Assembly (NCBI GenBank): GCA_012735585.1
Contig: JAAYGX010000040.1
Span: 1-40,149 of the forward strand
Reading direction: 5' to 3'
Origin: Tissierella sp.
GTDB lineage: Bacteria > Bacillota > Clostridia > Tissierellales > Tissierellaceae
Length of the DNA: 40,149 bases
The position numbers and the translations under genes were made by a program. Position 1 is the stretch's first letter; each line of letters opens with the position of its first letter. The notes under the pieces are model-generated. The model ran no database searches and was not told the DNA's origin. It worked only from the letters and a program-made list of their open reading frames with translations. Shown here piece after piece: positions 1 through 8,426 of the stretch.

Positions 1-1808
1 GATTCATTTTCTATACCTCCTTCATTATAGTATTTTCCTTGTACTGTGAACATTTCGTAATAAGGACCTTTATTATTAAGTAGCTCTACATGATTACAGT
101 ATTCTCTGAGTCCATCATTATCAAATAGTGCAATTTTGTCACAAAACTTTGTACTAGCCAATCTATGGGATATATACACAGCAGTTTTCCCTTTTACAAG
201 CTCACTAAAGTTTTCATAAATTTCTGCCTCAGCCAAAGCATCTAATGCAGCAGTAGGTTCATCCATTATTACCATATTTCCGTCCTTATATAAAGCCCTT
301 GCTATGGCAAGTTTTTGACTTTCACCACCAGAAAGCTCCAACCCATCCTCTTCAATAACCTTCAGCATCATCTGGTCTAATCCCTTAGATAATCCTTTAA
401 TCTTATTATTTAGACCCACTTTATCTAAAGCAGTCATTATACGATTTTCATCTAGATTGTCAGAGGAACAGGCAACATTTTCTCCAATTGTAAACGCCAT
501 GATATTTATATCTTGAAATACTACGGAAAACATTGAGAATAGTGACTTTTTACTGAATTCCTTTATAGGGATATTGTTTATCAATATCTCCCCGCTGGTG
601 GCATCAAATAGTCCCGTCATTAATTTTACAAGAGTGCTTTTTCCAGCTCCATTGATACCTACAATTGCAAGACGTTCACCTTTATTTATTTTAAAGTCCA
701 GGTTTTTAAATATATATTTATCTGTATTTGGATATTTAAAACTAACATCTTTGAATTCAATTTCTAGAGTATCATCTTGGATAGGACCTCTAGTACCACC
801 TTGCTCACCTAAATCCCTGTCCATAAATTCATAGAAATCTTGTACATATTGCCCTTCATTTAGTATAAAAGATATATTTTCAGCTAATGTTTTCATTAAA
901 ATAGATAGATTAGTTATAGCAGCTATATACATTGAAAAGTCAGCAATACTCATGCCATTTAACCCTTTGTAGATCAAGATACCATAGGTAAGTAGATTAC
1001 TTACAAGTAATGTGGCAAGCCCTATAAAACCTAAAATATATTCTTTGTTCTTAATCATCTTGTGAAGAGAGATAAAGCCACTAATTTCTTTGTTGTAATT
1101 ATTAAGTATCCTATCTTTAAAATTATAGATTCTAATATCTTTCCCATAACCAAAATCATGGGTTGTTTTGTAATAGTATCCTTTTCTTCTTTCTGCATGG
1201 GCAAGCTTTTCCTTCATATTGTATTGATAATTGTGGACTTTTTTATTGATCCATACTGTTACAAATATATTGAGCAACAGCCCTAATAGTATCCAGATAT
1301 TTAAAAGTCCAATAAAAAATGCTAGAGCTAGTATAGTAATAAATACAGGCGCTGTCTCAAATAATTTATGGTAAATTCCCTCTATACCATTTCTATTACT
1401 ACTGGATGCTTCCATAGCTCTACTATTTTGCTCCATAAAAGTAGCATCTTCCACATTCTTATAATCCATGCTTACTATTTTATCGAAAATATCACGTATA
1501 TAATCGATTCTTAATTTAGTAATCTGTGGATAAGCCAAATCATGTACATAGGTACGAAGGAAACCAAATACACCTGTTAAAGCAAAATAACCTAAAACTA
1601 TTAATAATACTTTTTCAACACTAGCCATATCTCCTAAAGACAATTCATCAATCAGAAACTTTGGTAATATTATTGAGAAGAAAGGATAGATTGAAGCAGC
1701 AATTGTGTAAATAATAAAATAGAAGTAAATCATTTTGTTGTGAATGCTAATGTTTTTTAGTAGTCTCTTTAGCATCTCACTGAAGGAAATCTTTTGGTTA
1801 TCATTCAT
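1..1808 (-). CDS. ABC transporter, fused permease/ATPase (3' end outside window)
   Basis: Half-transporter of the exporter type. The N-terminal half is hydrophobic, with several membrane segments. The C-terminal half is a nucleotide-binding domain with Walker A GINGAGKST (complement of about 633-659), signature LSGGE (complement of 321-335), Walker B MVIMDEPT (around 250-270) and the switch histidine in YISHRLAS. The start ATG at 1808 follows AGGGGTGATG, which overlaps the stop codon of the upstream regulator, so the two are translationally coupled. About 602 codons are visible and the C-terminus runs off the window at base 1. The substrate cannot be read from the sequence; peptide, lipid or drug export are all possible. 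The neighbouring winged-helix gene is its likely regulator. Confidence 0.88.
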   Translation of the reverse strand, partial: MNDNQKISFSEMLKRLLKNISIHNKMIYFYFIIYTIAASIYPFFSIILPKFLIDELSLGDMASVEKVLLIVLGYFALTGVFGFLRTYVHDLAYPQITKLRIDYIRDIFDKIVSMDYKNVEDATFMEQNSRAMEASSSNRNGIEGIYHKLFETAPVFITILALAFFIGLLNIWILLGLLLNIFVTVWINKKVHNYQYNMKEKLAHAERRKGYYYKTTHDFGYGKDIRIYNFKDRILNNYNKEISGFISLHKMIKNKEYILGFIGLATLLVSNLLTYGILIYKGLNGMSIADFSMYIAAITNLSILMKTLAENISFILNEGQYVQDFYEFMDRDLGEQGGTRGPIQDDTLEIEFKDVSFKYPNTDKYIFKNLDFKINKGERLAIVGINGAGKSTLVKLMTGLFDATSGEILINNIPIKEFSKKSLFSMFSVVFQDINIMAFTIGENVACSSDNLDENRIMTALDKVGLNNKIKGLSKGLDQMMLKVIEEDGLELSGGESQKLAIARALYKDGNMVIMDEPTAALDALAEAEIYENFSELVKGKTAVYISHRLASTKFCDKIALFDNDGLREYCNHVELLNNKGPYYEMFTVQGKYYNEGGIENE

Positions 1809-1819
1809 TTACATCACCC

Positions 1820-2914
1820 CTAAAATATTTTATTTGAAACTAGGTTTTTAATTGAATCTCCTAAATCTTGAACCTTTTTTTTATTTGTTTTATAATATAC
1901 TTTTCTAGAATTAACTGTATCTAAAGTAATTGATATCAGCATTGAATTAAGCAATATTTGTACATGGTGAGATATTGTCGAAGGTGTCAAATCAAGGGTT
2001 TCTGCTATTTCCTGTAGATACATTTTTTTGTTAGCTAATAAACCTATTATTCTTAATCTAGTAGGGTCGCCTATTGCTTTTAAGTCTGATAAAATCTGAG
2101 CATCATTAAACTTATTTTCTTCTGAAAGTTTAACTAAATCCTCTAAATATATGCCTATATAAGAAACAACCCTATGGTCATAAAAATCCATCATACTCAT
2201 TTGATTGAAGTTAAAAATACTAAAATAAAATTCTGCATTATCTGGTATATCAACATTGATGCCTAAAGTTTTATTAATGAAAGTGTTTAAGCTATCATCT
2301 GTACTTACGGAATCAATAGCTTTATTGAAATCATCCTCTATGATATAAAAATTCTTCTTTAGAATAGGCACACATTGTTCCAATAATTTTGATAGTTCTT
2401 CTAAAACCTCATAGCGGTTGTTATATAAATTGATTAATAATAGCTTTGTCTTGTCATTAAAGTTTACTTGTTCCAGATAATTTAACAATGTGGTTAAATC
2501 CTGAATGTCAATCTCCGAATCCTTGGATTGGCTTACATGATTATGTAATAATGACGAAATTGATTTATTTATTAATTTATCTAAGCTTACCTGATCGCCC
2601 TTTAAAGATGCAATATCATCAACAAAGTAAGTCAAGAAACAAGCAATTGTACCCATAAGATTATCTATTTCAATTACCTGAAAGTACCTTTCCATATGAA
2701 TATAATCATTATATACTGGCATAATCTCTGTCATAACCGATTCTTTGTATAAGGTATACTTTGAAAAAAGACTTTCCATTTCTTTTTTAGTCATTCCAAG
2801 TTTATTTTGTCTATCAATAGTGTCCTGTTCTGTAGTAGTGATATAACTATCTGAAATACAAGCTGCTGCCTCATATACCAATTTGGTTCTTTTTGAATAA
2901 TCGGTTTCATCCAA
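1820..2914 (-). CDS. Winged-helix transcriptional regulator, ArsR-like C-terminal domain
   Basis: 364 residues. The last quarter (about residues 280-345) is an ArsR/SmtB-type winged helix with LKAIGDPTRLRIIGLL followed by the recognition helix LTPSTISHHVQILL and a wing ending in RKVYYKTN. The first 270 residues are a helical, acidic sensor-like region that I do not recognise. It is the first gene of a two-gene unit; its TAG stop lies 11 bases before the ABC transporter start, so it probably controls that transporter and itself. Inverted repeats with the half-site ATTAGAT lie just upstream. No ArsR-type cysteine metal site is evident, so the signal is unknown. Confidence 0.8.
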   Translation of the reverse strand: MDETDYSKRTKLVYEAAACISDSYITTTEQDTIDRQNKLGMTKKEMESLFSKYTLYKESVMTEIMPVYNDYIHMERYFQVIEIDNLMGTIACFLTYFVDDIASLKGDQVSLDKLINKSISSLLHNHVSQSKDSEIDIQDLTTLLNYLEQVNFNDKTKLLLINLYNNRYEVLEELSKLLEQCVPILKKNFYIIEDDFNKAIDSVSTDDSLNTFINKTLGINVDIPDNAEFYFSIFNFNQMSMMDFYDHRVVSYIGIYLEDLVKLSEENKFNDAQILSDLKAIGDPTRLRIIGLLANKKMYLQEIAETLDLTPSTISHHVQILLNSMLISITLDTVNSRKVYYKTNKKKVQDLGDSIKNLVSNKIF

Positions 2915-2971
2915 TCAACTCCCTATATATTTGCTATCATATTACTATATAATTAGATTTGTGTCAATAAT

Positions 2972-2989
2972 ATTAGATGAATATCTAAT
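2972..2989. promoter_or_regulatory. Candidate operator ATTAGAT-N4-ATCTAAT
   Basis: Perfect 7-bp inverted repeat with a 4-base spacer, 58 bases upstream of the regulator start on the minus strand. Another half-site (ATTAGAT) lies nearby at about 2952-2958. A related palindrome occurs upstream of the FMN reductase at 3690. Binding by the adjacent winged-helix protein is inferred. Confidence 0.35.
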
Positions 2990-3052
2990 AAGTCTAATGG
3001 TAATGGATATATCTTCATTCATATGAGAAAGAGTATCCATTCATCACTTAAA

Positions 3053-3082
3053 AATAACCAGTATCCGTAGATACTGGTTATT
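3053..3082 (-). terminator. Intrinsic terminator of the FMN reductase gene
   Basis: Perfect 13-bp stem AATAACCAGTATC / GATACTGGTTATT with a 4-base loop. On the minus strand it is followed by TTTTAAG. It lies 12 bases after the reductase stop codon and separates that gene from the downstream regulator unit. Confidence 0.8.
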
Positions 3083-3094
3083 ACAAATATTATA

Positions 3095-3652
3095 TTATCC
3101 TCTAAGTGGTTTTAGTGCATTACTCCAAGCTATTACTTGATCCAATAGGGTATCAACTGATTCTTTGTGATAATCAGCTGGTGTAAATTCACTCATATCT
3201 TTAAAGTCAGTAAATAGTGAGAACATTACCTGTTGACGAACGTCTGCCATTTGAAGTTCTCCAGCTACAAGTCTAAGATGCTCTACAGCTCTAACGCCCA
3301 TTGCACTACCATAACTTACAAATCCAACTGCTTTATTAGCCCATTCTTGAGCTAAAAAGTCTATCGCATTTTTTAATGCTCCAGGGATTGAATGATTGTA
3401 CTCTGGAGTAACCATTATATAACCATCGAACTCCTCAATTTTTTCTGACCATTTAAAAGTATGATCCTTTGTATATTGTTTGTATCCTGCTGGCATTGGC
3501 TCATCCAAAAGTGGTAAATTATAATCAGCTATATCAACTAATTCAAACTCTGCATCAGTTCTCTTTTTAGCCTGCTCTAAAATCCAATTTGCTACAGCTT
3601 CTCCATTTCTTCCCGGTCTAGTGGAACCAAGTATTATGGCTATCTTTGTCAT
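3095..3652 (-). CDS. NADPH-dependent FMN reductase family protein
   Basis: 185 residues, normal length for the flavodoxin-like NAD(P)H:FMN reductase family. The N-terminus IAIILGSTRPGRNGEAVA is the FMN phosphate-binding loop, and TPEYNHSIPGALKNAID (about residues 82-98) is the second hallmark of the family. It is a soluble cytoplasmic enzyme expected to reduce flavins, quinones or azo compounds with NAD(P)H. GGAGGT precedes the ATG at 3652. It forms its own transcript, ending at the hairpin at 3053-3082. A palindrome at 3690-3705 in its promoter region resembles the one in front of the downstream regulator, so that regulator may control both. Confidence 0.88.
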   Translation of the reverse strand: MTKIAIILGSTRPGRNGEAVANWILEQAKKRTDAEFELVDIADYNLPLLDEPMPAGYKQYTKDHTFKWSEKIEEFDGYIMVTPEYNHSIPGALKNAIDFLAQEWANKAVGFVSYGSAMGVRAVEHLRLVAGELQMADVRQQVMFSLFTDFKDMSEFTPADYHKESVDTLLDQVIAWSNALKPLRG

Positions 3653-3689
3653 ATTACAACCTCCATTTTATTGTTTTTATTATATCTAT

Positions 3690-3705
3690 ATCTAATCTGT
3701 TAGAT
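3690..3705. promoter_or_regulatory. Candidate operator ATCTAA-N4-TTAGAT
   Basis: 6-bp inverted repeat with a 4-base spacer, 38 bases upstream of the FMN reductase start. It uses the same half-site as the palindrome at 2972-2989. Regulatory role is inferred from position and similarity only. Confidence 0.3.
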
Positions 3706-3859
3706 TTATAAACTATTATGAGTATACCCATGAAAAAATCATTCTAACAAACATATTTTAAAAACTTTAATAATTAAAAGAATAAATGAGTTTGTGCAAT
3801 ATTTTATAGGAAATTGAATAGAATGAATAAGAAGATTATTATTTAATGGGGGAATTATC

Positions 3860-4879
3860 ATGAATTTAAAAAGAGTATTTAATATTTTAATCATAATCTT
3901 AGTTTTAATAAGTTCGGTCAATAATAATATCAGTTATTCAACTGAAAAAAACAAAGAGGATATCAATCAAAATCAGTTAATTAACAATCCTGATGGAATA
4001 AAGAAAGAAATAAATAATAGTGTAATAAATCTGGAAGAAACTCAAATAGATGATATAATTAAAGATTCAGGAGTTCGTAGCGAAAAAGATTTAGATGAAA
4101 CAATAGTAGAGACCCTTGAAATAACAGAATTTAATATAGATGGCTTACAATTAAGAGAAGGAATATCAAGTGATGAGGTATTAAGAATTAAGAGATTTCT
4201 TATAGCAAAAGGATATACTGATTTGGTAGAAAACTATTACTTTGATTCAAACACCAGGAATATTGTCATGGAATATCAAAGGAAGAATAGCTTAAATCCT
4301 GATGGAATTATCGGTCCAAATACCTTTAGTGTAATGAATGAAGATATGAAAACCAATTCAATTAGTATACCAGATATAGATTTAAATCTCCCAGAAAATG
4401 TTCCTGATAAAATTTGGATTCTAATAAATAAAGAAAGCAACACCCTATATCATTATAATAGTAGGAATTTAATTAATAAGTACCCAATAGCATCAGGAAA
4501 GACTCCTAGTCACACACCTGAAGGGAAATTTTCCATAATTGTAAAGTTTGTAAACCCATATTGGGGAGGTGCAGGTAGATATACTCCAATTAAAGGCGGT
4601 GCTCCCAACAATCCCTTAGGTAAAAGGTGGCTTGGATTAAATATTAAAGGTGGTGGCACCTATGGCATACATGGTAATGCAGATGTTTATAGTATAGGTA
4701 AGCATGTATCTCTTGGATGTATAAGAATGTTTAATGAAGATGTAGAGTTTTTATTTGATATAATCGATTATAATACACCTGTATGGATATTTGCCAGTGT
4801 AGCTGAATCTGTAGATACGGTGGAGGAAATTCTTGACTCATCATCAGAACCTGTTAAAGTTCAAGAGTTTTGGGAATAA
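3860..4879 (+). CDS. Secreted L,D-transpeptidase with peptidoglycan-binding domain
   Basis: 339 residues. A signal peptide or N-terminal anchor (1-27) is followed by a low-complexity acidic/Asn-rich linker. A peptidoglycan-binding domain spans about 98-160 and contains EYQRKNSLNPDGIIGPNT. The YkuD L,D-transpeptidase domain spans about 184-312, with the catalytic signature HGN at 271-273 and SLGCIRM with the nucleophile Cys287. It should form 3-3 cross-links or attach proteins to peptidoglycan outside the membrane. GGGGGA lies before the ATG. The next gene (cation efflux) starts 19 bases after its stop, so they are probably co-transcribed, although the functions are not obviously linked. Confidence 0.93.
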   Translation: MNLKRVFNILIIILVLISSVNNNISYSTEKNKEDINQNQLINNPDGIKKEINNSVINLEETQIDDIIKDSGVRSEKDLDETIVETLEITEFNIDGLQLREGISSDEVLRIKRFLIAKGYTDLVENYYFDSNTRNIVMEYQRKNSLNPDGIIGPNTFSVMNEDMKTNSISIPDIDLNLPENVPDKIWILINKESNTLYHYNSRNLINKYPIASGKTPSHTPEGKFSIIVKFVNPYWGGAGRYTPIKGGAPNNPLGKRWLGLNIKGGGTYGIHGNADVYSIGKHVSLGCIRMFNEDVEFLFDIIDYNTPVWIFASVAESVDTVEEILDSSSEPVKVQEFWE

Positions 4880-4898
4880 ATGAATAAGGAGGGATTAG

Positions 4899-5816
4899 AT
4901 GATAAAGCCAATCATAAAAAGGTTTATAAAAAACTATGAAATCATAGATGATAAAAATGTAAGAGAAGACTATGCAGTTTTATCTGGAGTATTGGGAATT
5001 ATATGTAATTTATTACTTTTTTTAATAAAGCTAGTAATAGGTCTTCTTATAAATAGTATAGCAGTTATATCAGATGCATTTAACAACCTTACGGATTTAG
5101 GTACATCTGTTGTTACCATATATGGAGCAAAACTTAGTAATATGCCACCGGATGATAATCATCCATATGGTCATGGGAGATTTGAATATGTGGCATCATT
5201 AGCTGTTTCTTTTATAATATTTGCAGTTGGACTTACGCTTTTAAGAAGTTCCTTTGAAAAAATCATAAGTCCAGAATCGGTTGAGTTCAATTGGCCTTTG
5301 ATGATCATCTTGCTTATATCAGTATCAATTAAAGTATGGATGTTTTCCTATAATAGATATATAGGAAATCTGATTAATTCAAGTATCAATAGGGCGATTG
5401 CACATGATAGTATCAATGATGCCTTAGCGACTTCGGGTGTTGTTATAGGAACAATAGTAGGAAAATATATTTCATTACCCATAGATGGTATTTTAGGACT
5501 TATCATATCAATATTAATCATCTATTCGGCATTTACTATAGCCAAGGATTCTGTAGATTTAATATTAGGTCCAGCCCCAGATCCTAAAATAATTGAGTCT
5601 ATAAACTCAATTGTTTTATCAGGAAAGGGTATTAGAGGTACCCATGATTTAATAGTACATGATTATGGTCCAGGTCGTATAAATGCTTCGATACATGCTG
5701 AAGTATCGGACGAGGCTAATATAGTAGAAATTCATAATGAAATAGATAAAATTGAGAAGAGGATCAAGAAAGAGCTAGGTATAAGTATTGTAATTCACAT
5801 GGATCCTATTGAATAA
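4899..5816 (+). CDS. Cation diffusion facilitator (CDF) metal efflux transporter
   Basis: 305 residues, normal for the CDF family. About six membrane segments lie between residues 30 and 215, followed by a cytoplasmic metal-binding domain. The family motif SDAFNNLTD is at 58-66 in the second helix, and the matching site HDSINDALAT at 169-178 in the fifth supplies the transport-site aspartates. The loop DDNHPYGHGRFEY (85-97) is typical of bacterial Zn/Mn/Fe exporters. It is expected to exchange divalent metal (Zn, Mn, Fe, Co or Cd) for protons. The start follows AAGGAGGG. The metal cannot be assigned from motifs alone. Confidence 0.92.
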   Translation: MIKPIIKRFIKNYEIIDDKNVREDYAVLSGVLGIICNLLLFLIKLVIGLLINSIAVISDAFNNLTDLGTSVVTIYGAKLSNMPPDDNHPYGHGRFEYVASLAVSFIIFAVGLTLLRSSFEKIISPESVEFNWPLMIILLISVSIKVWMFSYNRYIGNLINSSINRAIAHDSINDALATSGVVIGTIVGKYISLPIDGILGLIISILIIYSAFTIAKDSVDLILGPAPDPKIIESINSIVLSGKGIRGTHDLIVHDYGPGRINASIHAEVSDEANIVEIHNEIDKIEKRIKKELGISIVIHMDPIE

Positions 5817-5916
5817 AAAGCAATTCTTACCATTAAAACTATTGAAAAACTCATTAGAATATGGTTAGATATAATAAGGTGATAAGCCAAGTTAATAGGA
5901 AGAGGTTTAATTTGAG

Positions 5917-6693
5917 ATGAGTGTACTTAATAGTTTTTTAGGAAGTGTAATCAGCACAATTGCTAAGTTTATTTCTTTAGTATTTGATATATTTATTTTT
6001 ATAACAGAATCAGTAGTGTTACTTACAAGATCAATTGGTAGAGGTTTATACGGCTTAATAAGTATGGGCGGATGTTTGATGTTTTTTATTTTGGGACCAT
6101 ATGCGCTGGCCTTGTTATTTAATCCCCTAATAATGACTTTTGTATTACTTCTAATAATCATTCCCATATTGGGGACAAAATTTGTTTCATATTTAAAATA
6201 TATCAAATATACAATTACTGAGTATTTATTTGATAGAGCTGATACTCTAATACATGGAAGAAAGGCTAGACATGATTCCTTTAGCGGTTATAGTGACAGA
6301 TACAAAAGAATGGAGCAAGAAAGACTAAGAAAAGAACAACAACAACGTCAACAAGAGCAACAAAGACAGTGGGAAGAAAGATTTAGACAATGGAATGAAT
6401 ATCAAAACTACCAAGGGGGCAGTGGATATGGTTTTGGTGGCTACAATACTGGTAGCCAATCCTACGTAAATCCCAATATTGAGTTTAAAAGTAAATATGA
6501 GAAAAGCTGTGATTTATTAGGTGTTCCATATGACGCTGATAAATACCAGATTAAGTTGGCTTATAGAAAAAAGGCAAAGGAATATCATCCAGATTTAAAT
6601 AAAGCGCCAAATGCCACACAAATTTTTCAAGAAATCAATGATGCCTATGAATTCTTAAGCGATGCTAATATTGAGAGATACAAAAGTCTATAG
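5917..6693 (+). CDS. Membrane-anchored J-domain (DnaJ-like) protein
   Basis: 258 residues in three parts. Residues 1-105 contain hydrophobic segments (about 10-35 and 50-90). Residues 125-165 are a Gln/Arg-rich charged linker, followed by a short Gly/Tyr-rich stretch. The C-terminal J-domain (about 197-256) carries the essential HPD tripeptide at 224-226. The order is inverted relative to classical DnaJ, with the J-domain at the C-terminus facing the cytoplasm. It probably recruits DnaK to the membrane; the client is unknown. The next ORF begins about 36 bases downstream. The 100-base gap before this gene contains TATAAT at 5870-5875. Confidence 0.85.
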   Translation: MSVLNSFLGSVISTIAKFISLVFDIFIFITESVVLLTRSIGRGLYGLISMGGCLMFFILGPYALALLFNPLIMTFVLLLIIIPILGTKFVSYLKYIKYTITEYLFDRADTLIHGRKARHDSFSGYSDRYKRMEQERLRKEQQQRQQEQQRQWEERFRQWNEYQNYQGGSGYGFGGYNTGSQSYVNPNIEFKSKYEKSCDLLGVPYDADKYQIKLAYRKKAKEYHPDLNKAPNATQIFQEINDAYEFLSDANIERYKSL

Positions 6694-6729
6694 TATTTGG
6701 TGATTATAAAAGATCTTTTAAGAGAGGAA

Positions 6730-7872
6730 ATGATGATGGATTCAGATTCTAAATTTATGAAAAGAGCCTTATTTTTGATTAGCTTTGCTATTATTTTGAT
6801 ATTTGTTTTATATAATATTGTTATGGTGGTAGATATTATAGGAAGATTTATTTCGATTATTTCACCATTTATATTGGGACTAGTTATAGCTTTTATCTTT
6901 AATGGACCTATGAGATTTTTAGAAAAGAAGATTTTTGGAAAAAAAGGTGTATTTAAGAAACTTTCACCTGGACTAAAAAGGGTTATCAGCTATATAATTA
7001 CGCTTACGATAATTGTTTTCATTTTTCTTTTGATTTCTTTTATTATTATTCCAGAGCTAATAAATACATTACAAGATTTAATAAATAAAAGCTCATCTTA
7101 TATTGAAAAAGTACAGGAATTCGTGACAATAATTATAGAGAACAATCCTCAGTTAATGGAATGGGCCAGCTTTGTTGATTTTGATTGGGATCAACTAAAA
7201 AACAACTCCATTGAATTTACCAAGAATAGCATTATCGGAGTATTAGAATCAACACTTAATATTTCAATGACTATTGTAAGTGGTACTATAACATTCGCAT
7301 TGGCATTTGTATTTTCAATATATGTCCTATTCCAAAAAGAAAAATTAACTAGACAAATGAAAAAATTAATTTTAGCTTTTTGTAATAAAAAAGTGTCTCA
7401 AAAAATATTTTATATTTCTAATTTATCAAACAGGGTATTTTCGAGTTTTCTATATGGCCAAGTATTAGAATCTATTATATTGGGAACATTATTCTTTGTA
7501 GCTATGTCCATATTTAAATTCCCTTATCCATTGATGATCAGTGTGACTATTGGAGTAACTTCAATAATACCTATTTTTGGAGCATTTGTAGGTGCATTAA
7601 TTGGAGTATTTTTATTAGTTGTTATAGATGCTAAAATGGCATTATGGTTTGTAATAATGTTTATCATAATCCAACAAATCGAAGGAAATCTGATATATCC
7701 TTTTGTAGCAGGAAAAGCATCTGGATTACCTTCAATATGGATACTAGTGGCTGTAACTGTAGGTGGAAGTTTAATGGGGGTATTGGGAATTCTTTTATTT
7801 ATACCGATATTTTCAATTCTTTACACCTTATTAAGCGAGTCTGTAAATAGGAGATTAAAAAAAGATAGTTAA
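6730..7872 (+). CDS. AI-2E family (PerM-like) membrane transporter
   Basis: About 380 residues with eight or so predicted membrane segments and the architecture of the AI-2E/PerM family: N-terminal helices, a long extracytoplasmic loop (about residues 85-160), and a C-terminal block with VTIGVTSIIPIFGAFVGALI and IIIQQIEGNLIYPFVAGKA. These match the family's GxxPxxG and Q-x2-E-x5-P motifs. Three ATGs stand in a row (6730, 6733, 6736) after AGAGAGGAA; spacing favours the last. An upstream TTG at 6697 lacks a binding site. Family members move quorum signals, Na+/Li+ or other solutes; the substrate here is unknown. A decayed relative (YtvI-type) is found at 10191-10694. Confidence 0.87.
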   Translation: MMMDSDSKFMKRALFLISFAIILIFVLYNIVMVVDIIGRFISIISPFILGLVIAFIFNGPMRFLEKKIFGKKGVFKKLSPGLKRVISYIITLTIIVFIFLLISFIIIPELINTLQDLINKSSSYIEKVQEFVTIIIENNPQLMEWASFVDFDWDQLKNNSIEFTKNSIIGVLESTLNISMTIVSGTITFALAFVFSIYVLFQKEKLTRQMKKLILAFCNKKVSQKIFYISNLSNRVFSSFLYGQVLESIILGTLFFVAMSIFKFPYPLMISVTIGVTSIIPIFGAFVGALIGVFLLVVIDAKMALWFVIMFIIIQQIEGNLIYPFVAGKASGLPSIWILVAVTVGGSLMGVLGILLFIPIFSILYTLLSESVNRRLKKDS

Positions 7873-7924
7873 AATAAAGACTAAATTTACAAATGTAAGT
7901 TTTAATGCTAAAATGGGTAATATA

Positions 7925-7945
7925 TGACTGTATAATATTCAGTCA
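7925..7945. promoter_or_regulatory. Promoter -10 inside an inverted repeat (candidate operator)
   Basis: TGACTG and CAGTCA (perfect 6-bp inverted repeat) flank TATAATATT, whose first six bases are a consensus -10 box, 43 bases before the lipoprotein start. A repressor binding here would block transcription. No good -35 box was seen. The regulator is unknown. Confidence 0.4.
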
Positions 7946-7978
7946 AAATATTGTAAAGAAAAGAGGTGTAAAGAAAAT

Positions 7979-8383
7979 ATGAAAAGGTTTTTAACGCTAG
8001 GATTAATACTTACTTTAGTATTAACTATTACGGTAGGATGTAGTACTACTGAGGAAGCAAAATACACTGATGGTACTTATACTGCCGAAAGTGAAGTTGA
8101 TGATAGAGGCTATAAAAGCGTTATAGAAATCGTAGTTGAAAATGGTGAAATTACATCAGTAGATTATGATGAATTCAATGAAGAAGGCGCTAGAAAATCA
8201 GAAGACGAAGCATATGCTGAAAATATGAAGGGCGTATCAGGAGTTGCTCCTGCAGAAGCATATGAGCAAATGGAAGAAGCACTTATTAAAAGACAAAATG
8301 TTGATGAAGTAGAATTAGTTTCAGGTGCAACTTCAAGTGCAGAAATGTTTAAAACTTTAGCTAAAGAAGCACTTAACGAATAA
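7979..8383 (+). CDS. FMN-binding (flavinylated) lipoprotein
   Basis: 134 residues. The lipoprotein signal ends ITVGC with the lipidated cysteine at 21. The remainder is an FMN_bind domain: KYTDGTYTAES, then a beta-rich section, then SGATSS (115-120). The last element is the recognition motif in which ApbE-type transferases attach FMN to the Ser/Thr. It should therefore be a small extracytoplasmic electron carrier. No apbE lies in the window. The nqrC product at 27.1 kb carries the same kind of motif, so both may use one flavin transferase. It is followed directly by a bidirectional terminator. The binding site AAGAGGTG precedes the ATG by 13 bases, somewhat far. Confidence 0.87.
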   Translation: MKRFLTLGLILTLVLTITVGCSTTEEAKYTDGTYTAESEVDDRGYKSVIEIVVENGEITSVDYDEFNEEGARKSEDEAYAENMKGVSGVAPAEAYEQMEEALIKRQNVDEVELVSGATSSAEMFKTLAKEALNE

Positions 8384-8389
8384 TAATAT

Positions 8390-8421
8390 AAAATCCTATT
8401 GAGAAGACTCAATAGGATTTT
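8390..8421. terminator. Bidirectional terminator between convergent genes
   Basis: Perfect 14-bp stem AAAATCCTATTGAG / CTCAATAGGATTTT with a 4-base loop, flanked by A and T runs on both sides. It serves the lipoprotein (plus) and the aminopeptidase (minus), which converge here. Confidence 0.9.
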
Positions 8422-8426
8422 ATGGT

